From IMG/VR virus record IMGVR_UViG_3300025070_000202, positions 1 to 25,884 of that record: 25,884 nt of DNA, one strand, 5' to 3'. Positions 16,361-24,717 of the stretch are shown piece by piece. The notes beneath the pieces are model-generated. The model had not been told where the DNA came from. It did not search any database and saw only the letters and a list, made by a program, of their open reading frames with translations. This DNA is from a virus. A program made the translations under genes and the position numbers. How positions within the stretch are numbered: the first letter of the stretch is position 1; each line of letters opens with the position of its first letter.

Positions 16361-17145
16361 TGTACCACTACACTCGCTGTCTCACTATAAGAGACAAGAT
16401 CATTCGAGTTGTATATCGCTAATCGGTAGTACCAAGTTCCTTGCCCTGGAGTATCGTTGAACCGATTATCATGGTTGTCACTTGAGGCATATACGCCAAA
16501 AGTTGTTGGAAACTGCTGAGAGGTACTTCTTTGAAGCTCATAGTAATTGAAGTACTCATCATAAACGATACCCCAAGTTACACTGACCACTCCATTTGCC
16601 ACCGACAAAGCAAAACCCTCTGGTACAGGGATAGGCTTGTCATATACATAAGGCATTCGCCTACCTGTTCTAAGAGATCTTCTTGACATAGTGTATTGCT
16701 GAATCTCAGCACCCTCGTCACCTCTATCTCTCAATCTCGCTAGAGCCTCTAAATACTCATTCTCTAGCTTCTCCGCTAGACGTAACCAAAACTTTGGTCC
16801 ATCTAGTGGCATCTGTTGTCTCTGCACTGTCAGTTGCGGTACAGTGACAATTTGGTCGGGTACATTTGGGAAGTCCTCTACATCACCTGTAGCTCCCTCT
16901 GCACCCCGAACATAACACATATTCACAGTACCTCTAAGCTCAGCTAAGTACTCATACTTTACTGGCAAGGTCTGTATGCTATATCCACTATCTAAGTCTA
17001 GGTTCATTCGACCTAAACCACTCTCAATACTATCAATGTAGTAAGAGTCTAAATATAAAGGCCGACCATCTTCTCTCGATGTATGACTAACATTATCATG
17101 CACTCTAGCTCTTATTCTTCTAATGAGTGAGTTTGTATCAGCCAT
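16357..17145 (-). CDS. Head-tail adaptor-like protein with C-terminal fibronectin-III-like domain
   Basis: A 262-aa protein in two parts. Residues 1-150 are helical, starting NSLIRRIRARVHDNVS and with LRLAEKLENEYLEALARLRD at about 121-140. This fits connector proteins of the gp15/gp6 adaptor type, which dock on the portal. Residues about 172-262 look like a fibronectin type III domain: PVPEGFALSVANGVVSVTWG, then YFNYYELQRSTSQ, a loop and GTWYYRLAIYNSNDLVSYSE before TASVVV. Fibronectin-III and Ig-like domains are common as surface decorations on phage structural proteins. The gene starts at an ATG preceded by a G-rich stretch and follows the 103-aa gene by 20 bases. Confidence 0.7.
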   Translation of the reverse strand: MADTNSLIRRIRARVHDNVSHTSREDGRPLYLDSYYIDSIESGLGRMNLDLDSGYSIQTLPVKYEYLAELRGTVNMCYVRGAEGATGDVEDFPNVPDQIVTVPQLTVQRQQMPLDGPKFWLRLAEKLENEYLEALARLRDRGDEGAEIQQYTMSRRSLRTGRRMPYVYDKPIPVPEGFALSVANGVVSVTWGIVYDEYFNYYELQRSTSQQFPTTFGVYASSDNHDNRFNDTPGQGTWYYRLAIYNSNDLVSYSETASVVVQ

Positions 17146-17165
17146 AATCAGCCCCCATATTATAT

Positions 17166-17477
17166 TTAAATCGCTCGGCCTAAACTAATTAGCCATTCCG
17201 CCAAAGGCGCAGGGAAAGTGTAAACCTCACCTGACTTAATCTCATATCGCATATTATTATACTGACCTCTTACAGAAGCAGTAGCCTTAATCTTGATATT
17301 TTTAACTGGTGCGGTCTTCGCCTCTACAACCTTTGGAATCTCAGCTTTAGCAACTACAGGTTCTGCTTTGGGTACGTCTACCTTTGGCTTCTCTACATTT
17401 GCTGTGGCAACCACTACAGAAGCGATCTCTTTAGCTGCTTGTTTTACTTCGTCTGTGCTTTTCTTCTTCTTTGACAT
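17166..17477 (-). CDS. Small Lys/Ala/Pro/Val-rich head-region protein
   Basis: A 103-aa protein just after the major capsid gene, with AAGGGG eight bases upstream of its ATG. Residues 1-18 are basic and helical, residues about 25-60 are a repetitive Ala/Pro/Val/Lys linker (VPKAEPVVAKAEIPKVVEAK), and residues about 62-103 form a small domain (ATASVRGQYNNMRYEIKSGE, then FPAPLAEWLISLGRAI). Small proteins with a low-complexity N-terminus and this kind of C-terminal end occur next to capsid genes in many phages. A minor head or connector-associated role is possible, but I cannot name the family. Confidence 0.65.
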   Translation of the reverse strand: MSKKKKSTDEVKQAAKEIASVVVATANVEKPKVDVPKAEPVVAKAEIPKVVEAKTAPVKNIKIKATASVRGQYNNMRYEIKSGEVYTFPAPLAEWLISLGRAI

Positions 17478-17498
17478 TATTCGCCCCTTAAATAGTTA

Positions 17499-17520
17499 TT
17501 CTACTTGGAATTAAGCAGAA
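17499..17520 (-). other. Possible RNA hairpin at the end of the capsid gene
   Basis: The coding strand can form an eight-base-pair stem (TTCTGCTT with AAGTAGAA, one G-T pair) with a six-base loop, spanning the capsid stop codon. No clear T-run follows, so it is not a standard rho-independent terminator. It might slow decay of the capsid mRNA or weaken read-through. The stem is AT-rich and could be chance. Confidence 0.3.
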
Positions 17521-18542
17521 GTGATGGTTACTGCGTATTCTGGCTTAAGAACATCAACACCAAAGATTGAGTACCAAGCTAGACCATGAGTACGACCAAA
17601 GTCTTCTACACCGTTGTCACGAAGCTCAACTGGTAGGCTGTCTGCAATGTATAGGCATTGATCACCAAACACGCAAGCTTTGTAAGCTTTAACATTATTT
17701 GCAATACCATTAGTATCATCACCAATAAGGCTTGCATCGTAACCTGGAGCCGAAGAAGCCGCTGCACCATTAGGCGCATGAGTAGTAACGATGAAGATAA
17801 CGTCTTCCCAACGACCAATTTCACCATTGAATAGGTTACGAGTACCAACGTATTGGTGAGCATTGATCCAATCAGGATCACGCTTTAGATAACTTGCTTG
17901 GTGTGGGTGTAGGAAACAAACATAATAATCACCAAAGAACTTAGGTGCATTATTAGTTTGTAGAATCTCTACTGCGTTACGGATTGATTCAATGTCAAAA
18001 GTCTCATTTGCATTGATAAGGCTGTCTGCCACTTGACCTGTTATATTTCCATCGGTAGTGAAATTATGTCCTGCTGGAAGATTACCAGCAGTAATCGCAT
18101 TAGCTACACCATTGAATAAAGCATCACGAAGTGCAATGTCACGAGTAACTGCATAGTCACGACCAAGTAGAGTTGCTGACTCAGCCATAACGTCATCCCA
18201 TGAAAGACGAAGTAGCTTTTCAGAAACTTTGATAGCGTTACCCCATTCAGCAACTGTGATGGATTTTTGAGTAGCTGCCATTGTTTGAGCAGCGAGACTA
18301 TCGCTTTCATCTAACTTATTGTTGGTAGCTGAACGTAAGATGTCATCATAGATAGTAAACTTAACAACTTCGCCTGGAGAAGCTAGTAGTTCTTGTCTAC
18401 GAACAGCAAACTCTTCAAAGCGCATAATGCCTTGAGCATTATGCAAGATGTCTAAGCTGAATACGTCTAATAGGGCTTCGGGTAATTTAACAATGTCACC
18501 GCTGGTGTTTACACCTGAGATTTTATTATACACTGATGGCAT
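17511..18542 (-). CDS. Major capsid protein (HK97 fold, N4-gp56-like)
   Basis: A 343-aa protein in the major capsid position, directly after the scaffold gene. The sequence resembles the N4-gp56 family of capsid proteins: FTIYDDILRSATNNKLDESD at about 62-81, then ITVAEWGNAIKVSEKLLRLS, DYAVTRDIALRDALFNG, YYVCFLHPHQASYLKRDPDW at about 206-225, and GEIGRWEDVIFIVT. The length is a little below the family's usual 350-400 aa. HK97-fold subunits build the icosahedral shell around a scaffold. The ATG has TTAGGAG eight bases upstream, a strong site that fits high expression. I see no prohead protease gene in the head module. Confidence 0.9.
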   Translation of the reverse strand: MPSVYNKISGVNTSGDIVKLPEALLDVFSLDILHNAQGIMRFEEFAVRRQELLASPGEVVKFTIYDDILRSATNNKLDESDSLAAQTMAATQKSITVAEWGNAIKVSEKLLRLSWDDVMAESATLLGRDYAVTRDIALRDALFNGVANAITAGNLPAGHNFTTDGNITGQVADSLINANETFDIESIRNAVEILQTNNAPKFFGDYYVCFLHPHQASYLKRDPDWINAHQYVGTRNLFNGEIGRWEDVIFIVTTHAPNGAAASSAPGYDASLIGDDTNGIANNVKAYKACVFGDQCLYIADSLPVELRDNGVEDFGRTHGLAWYSIFGVDVLKPEYAVTITSA

Positions 18543-18577
18543 AATTGACTCCTAACTAATAAATATAAAGTAAATGT

Positions 18578-19303
18578 TTATCTGCGAACTGCATCCATAG
18601 CTTGCGCCATGAGTTTTTGACGATACGCACTGTATTCGTCACGACTCATCTTAGAGATACGATAGCGATCAGCATTTGCAACTTGAGGTTGACTAGCTTC
18701 GGGTGACATAGGTCTAGGAACATCCTGTGCCTTTTCACTACGAAGTCGGTCTTCAAGCTCTTGTCTTACTGACTGCTCTCTCTCTTTGAGCATTGAAATA
18801 GAAGCATCAATCTCCTCTGGAGTATTGCCACTTACCATTTCAGGAAATAGTAAACCGCTCTTTTCAATTTGCTTTTGCTTATAAGATTTGACCTCGCTTT
18901 GACGAACTCTCGCCTCAGCCTGTTGAGACACTGTCTCTAACTGCTTCTTTAGTAGGTCATTCTGCTCTGCAAGCAAATCGATCTGCTTGTTTACTTTTTC
19001 AATGTCGCTCATACTTGAGTCCTGTATTGTAGAAAGTTTTTCTTTCGCTAGTTTTAAATCCTCTAGCACCTTATCTCGCTCGGCTTGAACTGATTCGGCT
19101 TGGGCTTTATTCTTCTCAATGGATTTATAAAGCTTATCCTTTTCCTCACGCCTTACCTTATTGAGCATTTCATCAAGTTGCGCCTTAGTGAAAACTTCCT
19201 CAGTAGTTTTCGGTGCTTCTTTGCTCTCGGTAGATTGGGTAGATTGTGTACTCGCTTGACTTTCTTCTATGTTCGCTGGCTTGGTATCTGTCATGTCACT
19301 CAT
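18578..19303 (-). CDS. Capsid scaffold protein
   Basis: A 241-aa highly charged protein directly before the major capsid gene. The first 30 residues are Ser/Thr/Gln/Glu-rich and disordered; residues about 35-190 are long helices with heptad-like patterning (KAQLDEMLNKVRREEKDKLY, IEKVNKQIDLLAEQNDLLKK), as in gp20/DUF4355-type scaffolds. The C-terminus (DRYRISKMSRDEYSAYRQKL) is a basic helical end of the kind that binds capsid subunits in other phages. Scaffolds fill the procapsid and leave before packaging. An ATG nine bases downstream of the chosen start is equally possible. Confidence 0.85.
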   Translation of the reverse strand: MSDMTDTKPANIEESQASTQSTQSTESKEAPKTTEEVFTKAQLDEMLNKVRREEKDKLYKSIEKNKAQAESVQAERDKVLEDLKLAKEKLSTIQDSSMSDIEKVNKQIDLLAEQNDLLKKQLETVSQQAEARVRQSEVKSYKQKQIEKSGLLFPEMVSGNTPEEIDASISMLKEREQSVRQELEDRLRSEKAQDVPRPMSPEASQPQVANADRYRISKMSRDEYSAYRQKLMAQAMDAVRR

Positions 19304-19350
19304 TTGTCTATATGCCCTTATTGTTAGTAGCTAGGTGCGATTGGAGTTAA

Positions 19351-19554
19351 TTAGCGTAAGATGTCAACTTTTGGCGCTCTACGAGCATGTTGACCAGGAG
19401 CGTTTTCCATCATAACTTGGCGACCATCTTGGACTTTAGCCTTGTTAGGTTGGTTACGCATATCGAAGTATTGGCTCATTCCACGATCTTTAGTAGATGC
19501 GTCTTGGCCAGGTCGATTCATTGGTTGTGCATTGTGAGTTTTGTACATTGGCAT
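19351..19554 (-). CDS. 67-aa protein between MuF-like and scaffold genes
   Basis: A small protein I do not recognise, rich in Met, Gln, Asn, Arg and Pro (MPMYKTHNAQPMNRPGQDAS..., ending RRAPKVDILR). It looks unstructured. A GGAGA site lies six to ten bases upstream of the ATG, and the frame uses codons like its neighbours, so I think it is real. It is preceded by an 84-base AT-rich gap. It may be a minor head or assembly protein; nothing in the sequence proves it. Confidence 0.6.
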   Translation of the reverse strand: MPMYKTHNAQPMNRPGQDASTKDRGMSQYFDMRNQPNKAKVQDGRQVMMENAPGQHARRAPKVDILR

Positions 19555-19638
19555 GATTAATCTCCAATCAATGTATTTGAAAAATAAAGTTATCCAATAG
19601 GGATTATCTATTATATCATACAGATTATCAAACTAAAA
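19555..19638. other. AT-rich intergenic gap between MuF-like and 67-aa genes
   Basis: Apart from the frameshift region, this is the longest non-coding gap in the head and tail modules (84 bases). On the minus strand it contains GATATAATAG, a good sigma-70-type -10 box, and two copies of GATAATC about 14 bases apart. No convincing -35 box at the right spacing is visible. A promoter for the scaffold-capsid genes is possible. Confidence 0.3.
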
Positions 19639-20607
19639 TCAGACAACTAGTGGTTCTAAGCTACACATACAATTAGGGTGTGGCAAGTCGGGGACACTAG
19701 AATCTGAATACAAACCACTTAATGAGCCACTGAAATCATTAGGTAAAATACCTGAAACATCCGCACCTGTGCTTACGGATAAGACCTCACATATCTCAGT
19801 CCCACCATAGTCCTTGTGGCTTGCGCTAAGTCTCCAGTAGAACAGGTTTATACCGATTGATCTCATGACCTCAATAGTAGCTGATTGCATAGCTCTGTTT
19901 TGCTCTGTCCTGTTTATCCTAGTAATAGACTTAGCCACACAAGACTTGTTTGAGCCTTTGGGGTCTACTAAAGATTTCTTAAGGCTTGGTCTTTTCTCTA
20001 TTCGCTTTAGTAAGCCTGAGTCAATAAGTTTGGTTAACTCTGCTTCCATCTTAGCACCAACCCCACCTAACCTTTGAGCTGTATTCATACCACTCTTACC
20101 TGTGGGTTGGTTATAGACCTGCAAAGCCTTGCGCCTAGCAATCTGATTGATAGTAGACATAGGTAATCGATCTCTATTGGGTAAAGATCTTCTTACACCA
20201 ATAAGGTAGGTCTTCACAGAACCCTCAAGGTTTTCCAAGATCTGATCTCTTGCACCTCTTACAGTACCTCTTACTACTTGCTCCAACTCTCTTGCTAAAG
20301 CAGTCTTATCAGGCGGTCTTAGCTCCCCAGTAGTTCTGTTACGCTTACTATCATACCTACCAAAGACAGCATCTGCTCTCTTGATGCCATCAAGCATCAA
20401 AGTCCTTACCTTGCCATCTTGGGTTGGTAACCTATTCAAGATACGCCTTTTAGCATCTGCTATCTCATAGTTGCGCTCACCTTTCTTCACCGAAGCAGGT
20501 TGAGCTTGGACAGTCATAGTTCCACCACTGGCTGTCCTTACTGTATGCGTACTTGATAGTAAACCCTTGCCCTTAATAGATTGGGCTTTGAACTTCTTCC
20601 TAGCCAT
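19639..20607 (-). CDS. MuF-like minor head protein
   Basis: A 322-aa protein right after the portal, overlapping its stop by eight bases, the usual place for MuF / SPP1 gp7-like proteins. The C-terminal domain has the family pattern: a helix with NRTEQNRAMQSATIEVMRSI at about 231-250, FYWRLSASHKDYGGTEICEV at about 255-274, and the conserved PHPNCMC near the end (residues 309-315). The N-terminal 200 residues are basic and helical. Proteins of this family bind the portal inside the head and take part in procapsid assembly or early DNA injection. No toxin or enzyme domain is fused to the C-terminus; the protein ends shortly after the HPNC motif. Confidence 0.87.
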   Translation of the reverse strand: MARKKFKAQSIKGKGLLSSTHTVRTASGGTMTVQAQPASVKKGERNYEIADAKRRILNRLPTQDGKVRTLMLDGIKRADAVFGRYDSKRNRTTGELRPPDKTALARELEQVVRGTVRGARDQILENLEGSVKTYLIGVRRSLPNRDRLPMSTINQIARRKALQVYNQPTGKSGMNTAQRLGGVGAKMEAELTKLIDSGLLKRIEKRPSLKKSLVDPKGSNKSCVAKSITRINRTEQNRAMQSATIEVMRSIGINLFYWRLSASHKDYGGTEICEVLSVSTGADVSGILPNDFSGSLSGLYSDSSVPDLPHPNCMCSLEPLVV

Positions 20608-22204
20608 TCATTGCTTCCGTTGTCTTTGTATTAGAAATCGACTCACCAACTGAGTCGGGATTCGGCCTCTTTGGGTTAGGATTACCGCTTCGCTCTTTGG
20701 GTGGCTCTAAGGATTCAAACTTAGGCATCTCCACCTCGGGTGCTTCTGCTTCTTCCATGAACTTTTGCCCAATAGAGAACTCTAACTCTGCGAGTTGTTC
20801 TCTTTCTTCCTCGATGTCCTCTTTGATCTTTTCAATCTCACGCTGCGACATACCCATTTTTTGCATCTCGAAACGCTTAGATGATAAACCAATGTCAAGT
20901 CGCTTAGTGGCTCGATCAAGCTCAATACTCTCATCTCTCGGTAGAGGGCTTGGGAATATAATCTCATTGCGATACTTGTTATTCTCGTTAAGTAAATCGA
21001 AAGCCCTACCAAAGTCATTATTGGCTAGTGCTGTAATCTTCATGATCAAGCGATTGATTAGCCTCAAGCCAGCACCATAAGTCTGTACCTTAACTTGCCT
21101 AGACTCTAACATTGGCATATACCTCATCGATACGGATGCTCCTGTCTCTCGGTTATTTATGTTACTCGTCAACGCAATCTCTGGTACACCACCAATCTCA
21201 TGCATAGCTTTCTTGATTCTATCCAAGTAATCCATGCTTGGGCTTAGCTCACCATTCAATGCTAGGTTCTCTACCTCTGCATTCTCAGGTAAGCCCCACA
21301 TACGATTAGCACCACGCTCTAACTGAGTGAGCTTAGCACCCTTAACAATAGTTACAGGTGAACCATGATAATTAATAACATCACTTATATCAGTAGCTTT
21401 CTCATTGTACTCACGCTGTAAGGAGATTACATCGCTAAGGTCAGAACGGCCATAGAACTCTCCAGCTATTGGGTAGTTCGGGATATGTACGATTGGTATT
21501 TCACCTAGTGGGTTCTTCTTTTCACGCTCACCACCATTCGGTGAATACTCAATTACCTTGTTAGCGTACCAACGCTCTCCATACCATTCCACATTGTTAG
21601 AGGGCATATCTCCAAATCGATTAGTTGATGAAGCGTCACCATTCTTAAATCTTGGGAATAAAACTAAGACAGAATTAACCTTTTTACGGTCAACGCCATG
21701 TGGTCCACCAAATGAGGGGAATACATACTGACTAGGTAATACATCTACCCTAGCATAAGGACTCTCGATGGGGTCACTATCTTCCCAAGACACTCTCACA
21801 AAGACATCACCTGTAATCGAACCCATCTGCGCCATCTCAAAGGCCACTAACTCTTTACGGTTTTTGTCCCAAGTATTCTCAAGCATAAGACGAACAAACT
21901 CTCTATCCTCATCTTCTTTGCTTGCTGTGGCAGGGTCATCAGGAATTGTTACTGTAAAACCATTCTTCATTAGAAAGTTTACACTAGCATCTACAAACCT
22001 GCGGCAATAATTCATTGTCACAAAAGGCTCATTAACATCTCTAGTATGGTCCCAATGCTTACCCCTATAGAATCTCATAAACTCTCTATATCGTCTAAGA
22101 CGCTCTGAGTGTTCTAGTTCTGTCGAGGTGACTAACTGATACACGTTTGAATCTGAACTACCATAAGGAGTTCCAGCAATAATTCCTCTGCTACTAAGCG
22201 CCAT
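20600..22204 (-). CDS. Portal protein (SPP1 gp6-like)
   Basis: A 534-aa portal protein. The N-terminal half carries RYREFMRFYRGKHWDH at about 38-53, VTMNYCRRFVDASVNFLMKN at about 63-82, and MAQMGSITGDVFVRVSWED, all typical of Gp6-type portals. The middle has SDLSDVISLQREYNEKATDI, the long helix region, and the C-terminal 130 residues include a coiled coil (MSQREIEKIKEDIEEEREQL) and a Pro/Glu/Asn-rich end. Twelve copies form the ring through which DNA enters and leaves. The ATG has GAGGTG five bases upstream. It is preceded by the small HTH gene and followed by MuF, consistent with a packaging module. Confidence 0.92.
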   Translation of the reverse strand: MALSSRGIIAGTPYGSSDSNVYQLVTSTELEHSERLRRYREFMRFYRGKHWDHTRDVNEPFVTMNYCRRFVDASVNFLMKNGFTVTIPDDPATASKEDEDREFVRLMLENTWDKNRKELVAFEMAQMGSITGDVFVRVSWEDSDPIESPYARVDVLPSQYVFPSFGGPHGVDRKKVNSVLVLFPRFKNGDASSTNRFGDMPSNNVEWYGERWYANKVIEYSPNGGEREKKNPLGEIPIVHIPNYPIAGEFYGRSDLSDVISLQREYNEKATDISDVINYHGSPVTIVKGAKLTQLERGANRMWGLPENAEVENLALNGELSPSMDYLDRIKKAMHEIGGVPEIALTSNINNRETGASVSMRYMPMLESRQVKVQTYGAGLRLINRLIMKITALANNDFGRAFDLLNENNKYRNEIIFPSPLPRDESIELDRATKRLDIGLSSKRFEMQKMGMSQREIEKIKEDIEEEREQLAELEFSIGQKFMEEAEAPEVEMPKFESLEPPKERSGNPNPKRPNPDSVGESISNTKTTEAMNG

Positions 22205-22212
22205 ATTTCACC

Positions 22213-22434
22213 TCAATCCCACTTTCTGTGAACAATAGTCTCTCTGTCCTTGCGTATGCCTGTACGAGCTTTTGGTGCGCTCATTTTAATCTGTATTGAA
22301 GATTTTAGCCACTCTCCTACACACTTTGGAGTCTGATCAAGTAAATCACCTTTAGAGATTGCTTTTTTTACGAGTCGCTCACTTAGCCCACTCAACTCAC
22401 TTATTTGCTCTATTGTCAACAGATTACCATCCAT
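22213..22434 (-). CDS. Small helix-turn-helix protein, possible terminase small subunit or regulator
   Basis: I start this at the ATG at 22434 (73 aa), which has AAGGAG eight bases upstream; a longer frame from 22503 would overlap terminase by 80 bases without a better site. Residues 5-30 (LLTIEQISELSGLSERLVKK) form a MerR/AlpA/Nu1-type helix-turn-helix. The rest is basic and ends RKDRETIVHRKWD. Phage small terminases of the Nu1 type bind DNA through such a domain, but they normally precede the large subunit, while this gene follows it. It could also be a transcription regulator. It overlaps the terminase stop by 11 bases. Confidence 0.65.
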   Translation of the reverse strand: MDGNLLTIEQISELSGLSERLVKKAISKGDLLDQTPKCVGEWLKSSIQIKMSAPKARTGIRKDRETIVHRKWD

Positions 22435-24133
22435 CAAACTTTCTCCTTGATCGACCACCCCTAATTTGGGCTGAGTAACGTCTTCGGGTATCTCCAACTG
22501 CATTACCCATAAATGGGTTATCCGCAGTCTCAGCAGAGATCATCTTTCGGTTTACTAAATAACATAAAAGCATCAAAGAGTCGCTATAGTCATCGTGTCC
22601 ACCAGAACCTGTTTTCTTCTTACCACTGGTAGGAGCATGGACATCCATGTACTTCCCTCTCCAGTCTTTTTGGAGATCATACATCTCTCTCACAAACTTT
22701 TGCCAACGCTTGTACCCTCTGGAGTGATCACTGCCTGGGTAAGTAAGCCTTTGCGTCTTAATCTCTTGATACAGGATTGTATAGCCCTCATGCTTAGTCC
22801 TTTGACTAAATACAAAGGGCTTTACGTCAATACCATGATCATATAGGTCTGCTTTCAAGCGATCAAAAATTGGGTCACCTCGACCTGTCGCATCGACTAT
22901 AATTGAGCCTATCTTGTAATTCCCTAAGAACTGTAAGATCTGTGGGTACTGTGTCTCATGATCATCGCCTTGTATCTCTAACCAATTCACAATATGAGTA
23001 TGGTATCTATCCTCACCTGCAAACATAATCGGATTCTCCCACCATACCTTAGCCACTGTCACAACAGTTGAGTCATTGCTGCGCCCAATGTCTATCGAGG
23101 CCACCATATTCTCGGTCATGTTATCATTATAATAATGACTCTCATTCCTCTTGAAGTGAACGTACTTCCCTTTTTTCTTTACCCTAAGCTTGTCAGTCTT
23201 TTTAATAGCACAAGCATCTAAGATCTCTGGAGCAATAAAGTGACCTCTCTCCAACATCCAATGAAGCCTGTAGCTCATTCGGAACTCATCAGACTCATAC
23301 CCTAGACGCTCAATCTCTTTTTCTATATAAGCACCATATCTTGGGTTGTATCTCGCTGGGTGTTCATAATCATACTGAAAGTGGCTAGGTAGCTCATTCC
23401 TACCTAGTGATGCGGTCTTCTTTCTATTCCGCTCACAAGCATCAAAGAACTCATTCTTCTGTTGATTAGGTGTACCAATCTTAATCATAGTCGCATTCGT
23501 ACTTGCGCCCATTGGGTGTATACTCTTACGGATTTTGTAGTTAGATATATCCTGAGTTTCCTCACAAATTATTAAGTGATAGGTTTTACCCTCGATGTTA
23601 GCTTGTGGGCCTGCACTATTCGCATCGACAAAACTGCCATTAGGTAACCTAAGAACTTTACGACCACCCTGTAGGTCAATACCAAGCTCTGGGTCTTTTA
23701 GCACCTGCATCATTGTCTCAGATTGCATACGATTCGCCATGCGACTATGCATCACACCTGCTAACTCATAGTTGGGTGCAAAGATACCTACCCAAAGTCC
23801 TCGCTTAAACTTGTTAATCCTATCGTCTTCTCTAATACCTGGTGTCTTTGCCAAAGTCGGCAAGATTACACTTAAGCCCACAACCACTACTGATACCGAT
23901 TCGGTCTTACCACTCTGCCTCGCAAATAAGGCAGTGATCTCATCACCATCTTCCAAGATTACAGATTGACAAATACGTCTAGCGAACTCCTCTTGGTATG
24001 GGTAAAGCTGAATACCTGTTGCTTCTAAGCAGAACTGGAAACACTTCTCTGATATATCTAAAAGTTCTTCCCTAGATAGAATATGTTTGGGTGCTTTTGG
24101 TTTCCTACCCCTTGTCTTTTTCTGTATCTCCAA
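22424..24133 (-). CDS. Terminase large subunit (packaging ATPase and nuclease)
   Basis: A 569-aa terminase that cuts concatemeric DNA and pumps it into the procapsid. The ATPase has a Walker A-type ARQSGKT at 71-77, a Walker B HLIICEE at 186-192, and a coupling motif KIGTPNQ at 218-224. The C-terminal RNase H-like nuclease shows D348 (ASIDIGRSND), D414 (IIVDATGRGD) and the final acidic cluster GGHDDYSDS at 511-519. The only usable start is a TTG at 24133, five bases after the upstream stop; no ATG or GTG lies in frame between the previous stop codon and that TTG. The ribosome site is weak. All motifs are intact. The family is certain; the exact start is less so. Confidence 0.95.
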   Translation of the reverse strand: MEIQKKTRGRKPKAPKHILSREELLDISEKCFQFCLEATGIQLYPYQEEFARRICQSVILEDGDEITALFARQSGKTESVSVVVVGLSVILPTLAKTPGIREDDRINKFKRGLWVGIFAPNYELAGVMHSRMANRMQSETMMQVLKDPELGIDLQGGRKVLRLPNGSFVDANSAGPQANIEGKTYHLIICEETQDISNYKIRKSIHPMGASTNATMIKIGTPNQQKNEFFDACERNRKKTASLGRNELPSHFQYDYEHPARYNPRYGAYIEKEIERLGYESDEFRMSYRLHWMLERGHFIAPEILDACAIKKTDKLRVKKKGKYVHFKRNESHYYNDNMTENMVASIDIGRSNDSTVVTVAKVWWENPIMFAGEDRYHTHIVNWLEIQGDDHETQYPQILQFLGNYKIGSIIVDATGRGDPIFDRLKADLYDHGIDVKPFVFSQRTKHEGYTILYQEIKTQRLTYPGSDHSRGYKRWQKFVREMYDLQKDWRGKYMDVHAPTSGKKKTGSGGHDDYSDSLMLLCYLVNRKMISAETADNPFMGNAVGDTRRRYSAQIRGGRSRRKFDGW

Positions 24134-24138
24134 AACGA

Positions 24139-24630
24139 TTACTTCTTTCTTTTTCTCATCTGCTCTTTGGCTTTTTTGTATAACTCTTTATCTGCTGTCT
24201 TACTAGTCTTACCACCCTGCACAAAACTCAATACCCTAGCACGACTCCATGCTGCTTGACTTGCACCTGGTATGTGACCTGTTGCCCAAGCTCTTGCACC
24301 ACGCTCGTGAACAGTCCTAAGAATGGGTAATGGGTAACCAGTGGACTTTGCTACTGCCTTTAAGTAAGGCTCTTTACCCTTGCCAACCGTATTATCTTCG
24401 ATCTTCTTCTTAAGACCACTCTTTTTAGCTTGGGTTGTGTACTTAGATGGCTTAGTCTTTGCTTTCGCATCACCTTTCATAGGTGAATAACTAGGCTTAC
24501 CCTTAGATGAGGCTTTAGCCCTTTTCCTAATTTGAGCTTCACGCTCTTTCTTCTCTTTAGCCGAAAGGCCAGCAGTGTACTTCTTAGGAACTTTAGACTT
24601 AGATTTAGACTTACTTGGTTTTCTAGCCAT
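24139..24630 (-). CDS. DUF5824-like basic protein
   Basis: I start at the ATG at 24630 (163 aa); a GTG nine bases upstream would add three residues. The N-terminal 80 residues are Lys/Ser/Ala-rich and likely disordered. Residues about 85-150 form a small domain: YLKAVAKSTGYPLPILRTVH, ERGARAWATGHIPGASQAAW and ARVLSFVQGG, matching the DUF5824 pattern found in phage proteins. Its function is not established. It is the first gene of the leftward packaging and structural run, downstream of an AT-rich promoter region, and five bases before terminase. It might bind DNA or the terminase complex, an inference from charge and place. Confidence 0.75.
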   Translation of the reverse strand: MARKPSKSKSKSKVPKKYTAGLSAKEKKEREAQIRKRAKASSKGKPSYSPMKGDAKAKTKPSKYTTQAKKSGLKKKIEDNTVGKGKEPYLKAVAKSTGYPLPILRTVHERGARAWATGHIPGASQAAWSRARVLSFVQGGKTSKTADKELYKKAKEQMRKRKK

Positions 24631-24639
24631 AACATTCAC

Positions 24640-24717
24640 CCTTGATCTTATATATATACTTAGTCTTATATATATATACTATATAAGGCACGACTCCAAA
24701 AAGGAACGACAACTAAC
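24640..24717. promoter_or_regulatory. Divergent AT-rich promoter region with TA repeats
   Basis: This 78-base gap separates the leftward structural genes from the rightward DUF3310 gene. It contains two direct copies of TCTTATATATATACT-like sequence (24646-24660 and 24664-24680, the second with one extra TA) and an inverted repeat CTTATATA / TATATAAG (24665-24672 and 24680-24687). On either strand there are TATATA-type -10 candidates; the minus strand shows TATATATATAAGA twice. A two-way promoter is likely from the gene layout; the precise start sites are not visible. Confidence 0.55.

Noticed and set aside
22435-22503. Longer start for the HTH protein
   Set aside because: It would overlap terminase by 80 bases, while the ATG at 22434 has AAGGAG at the right distance.
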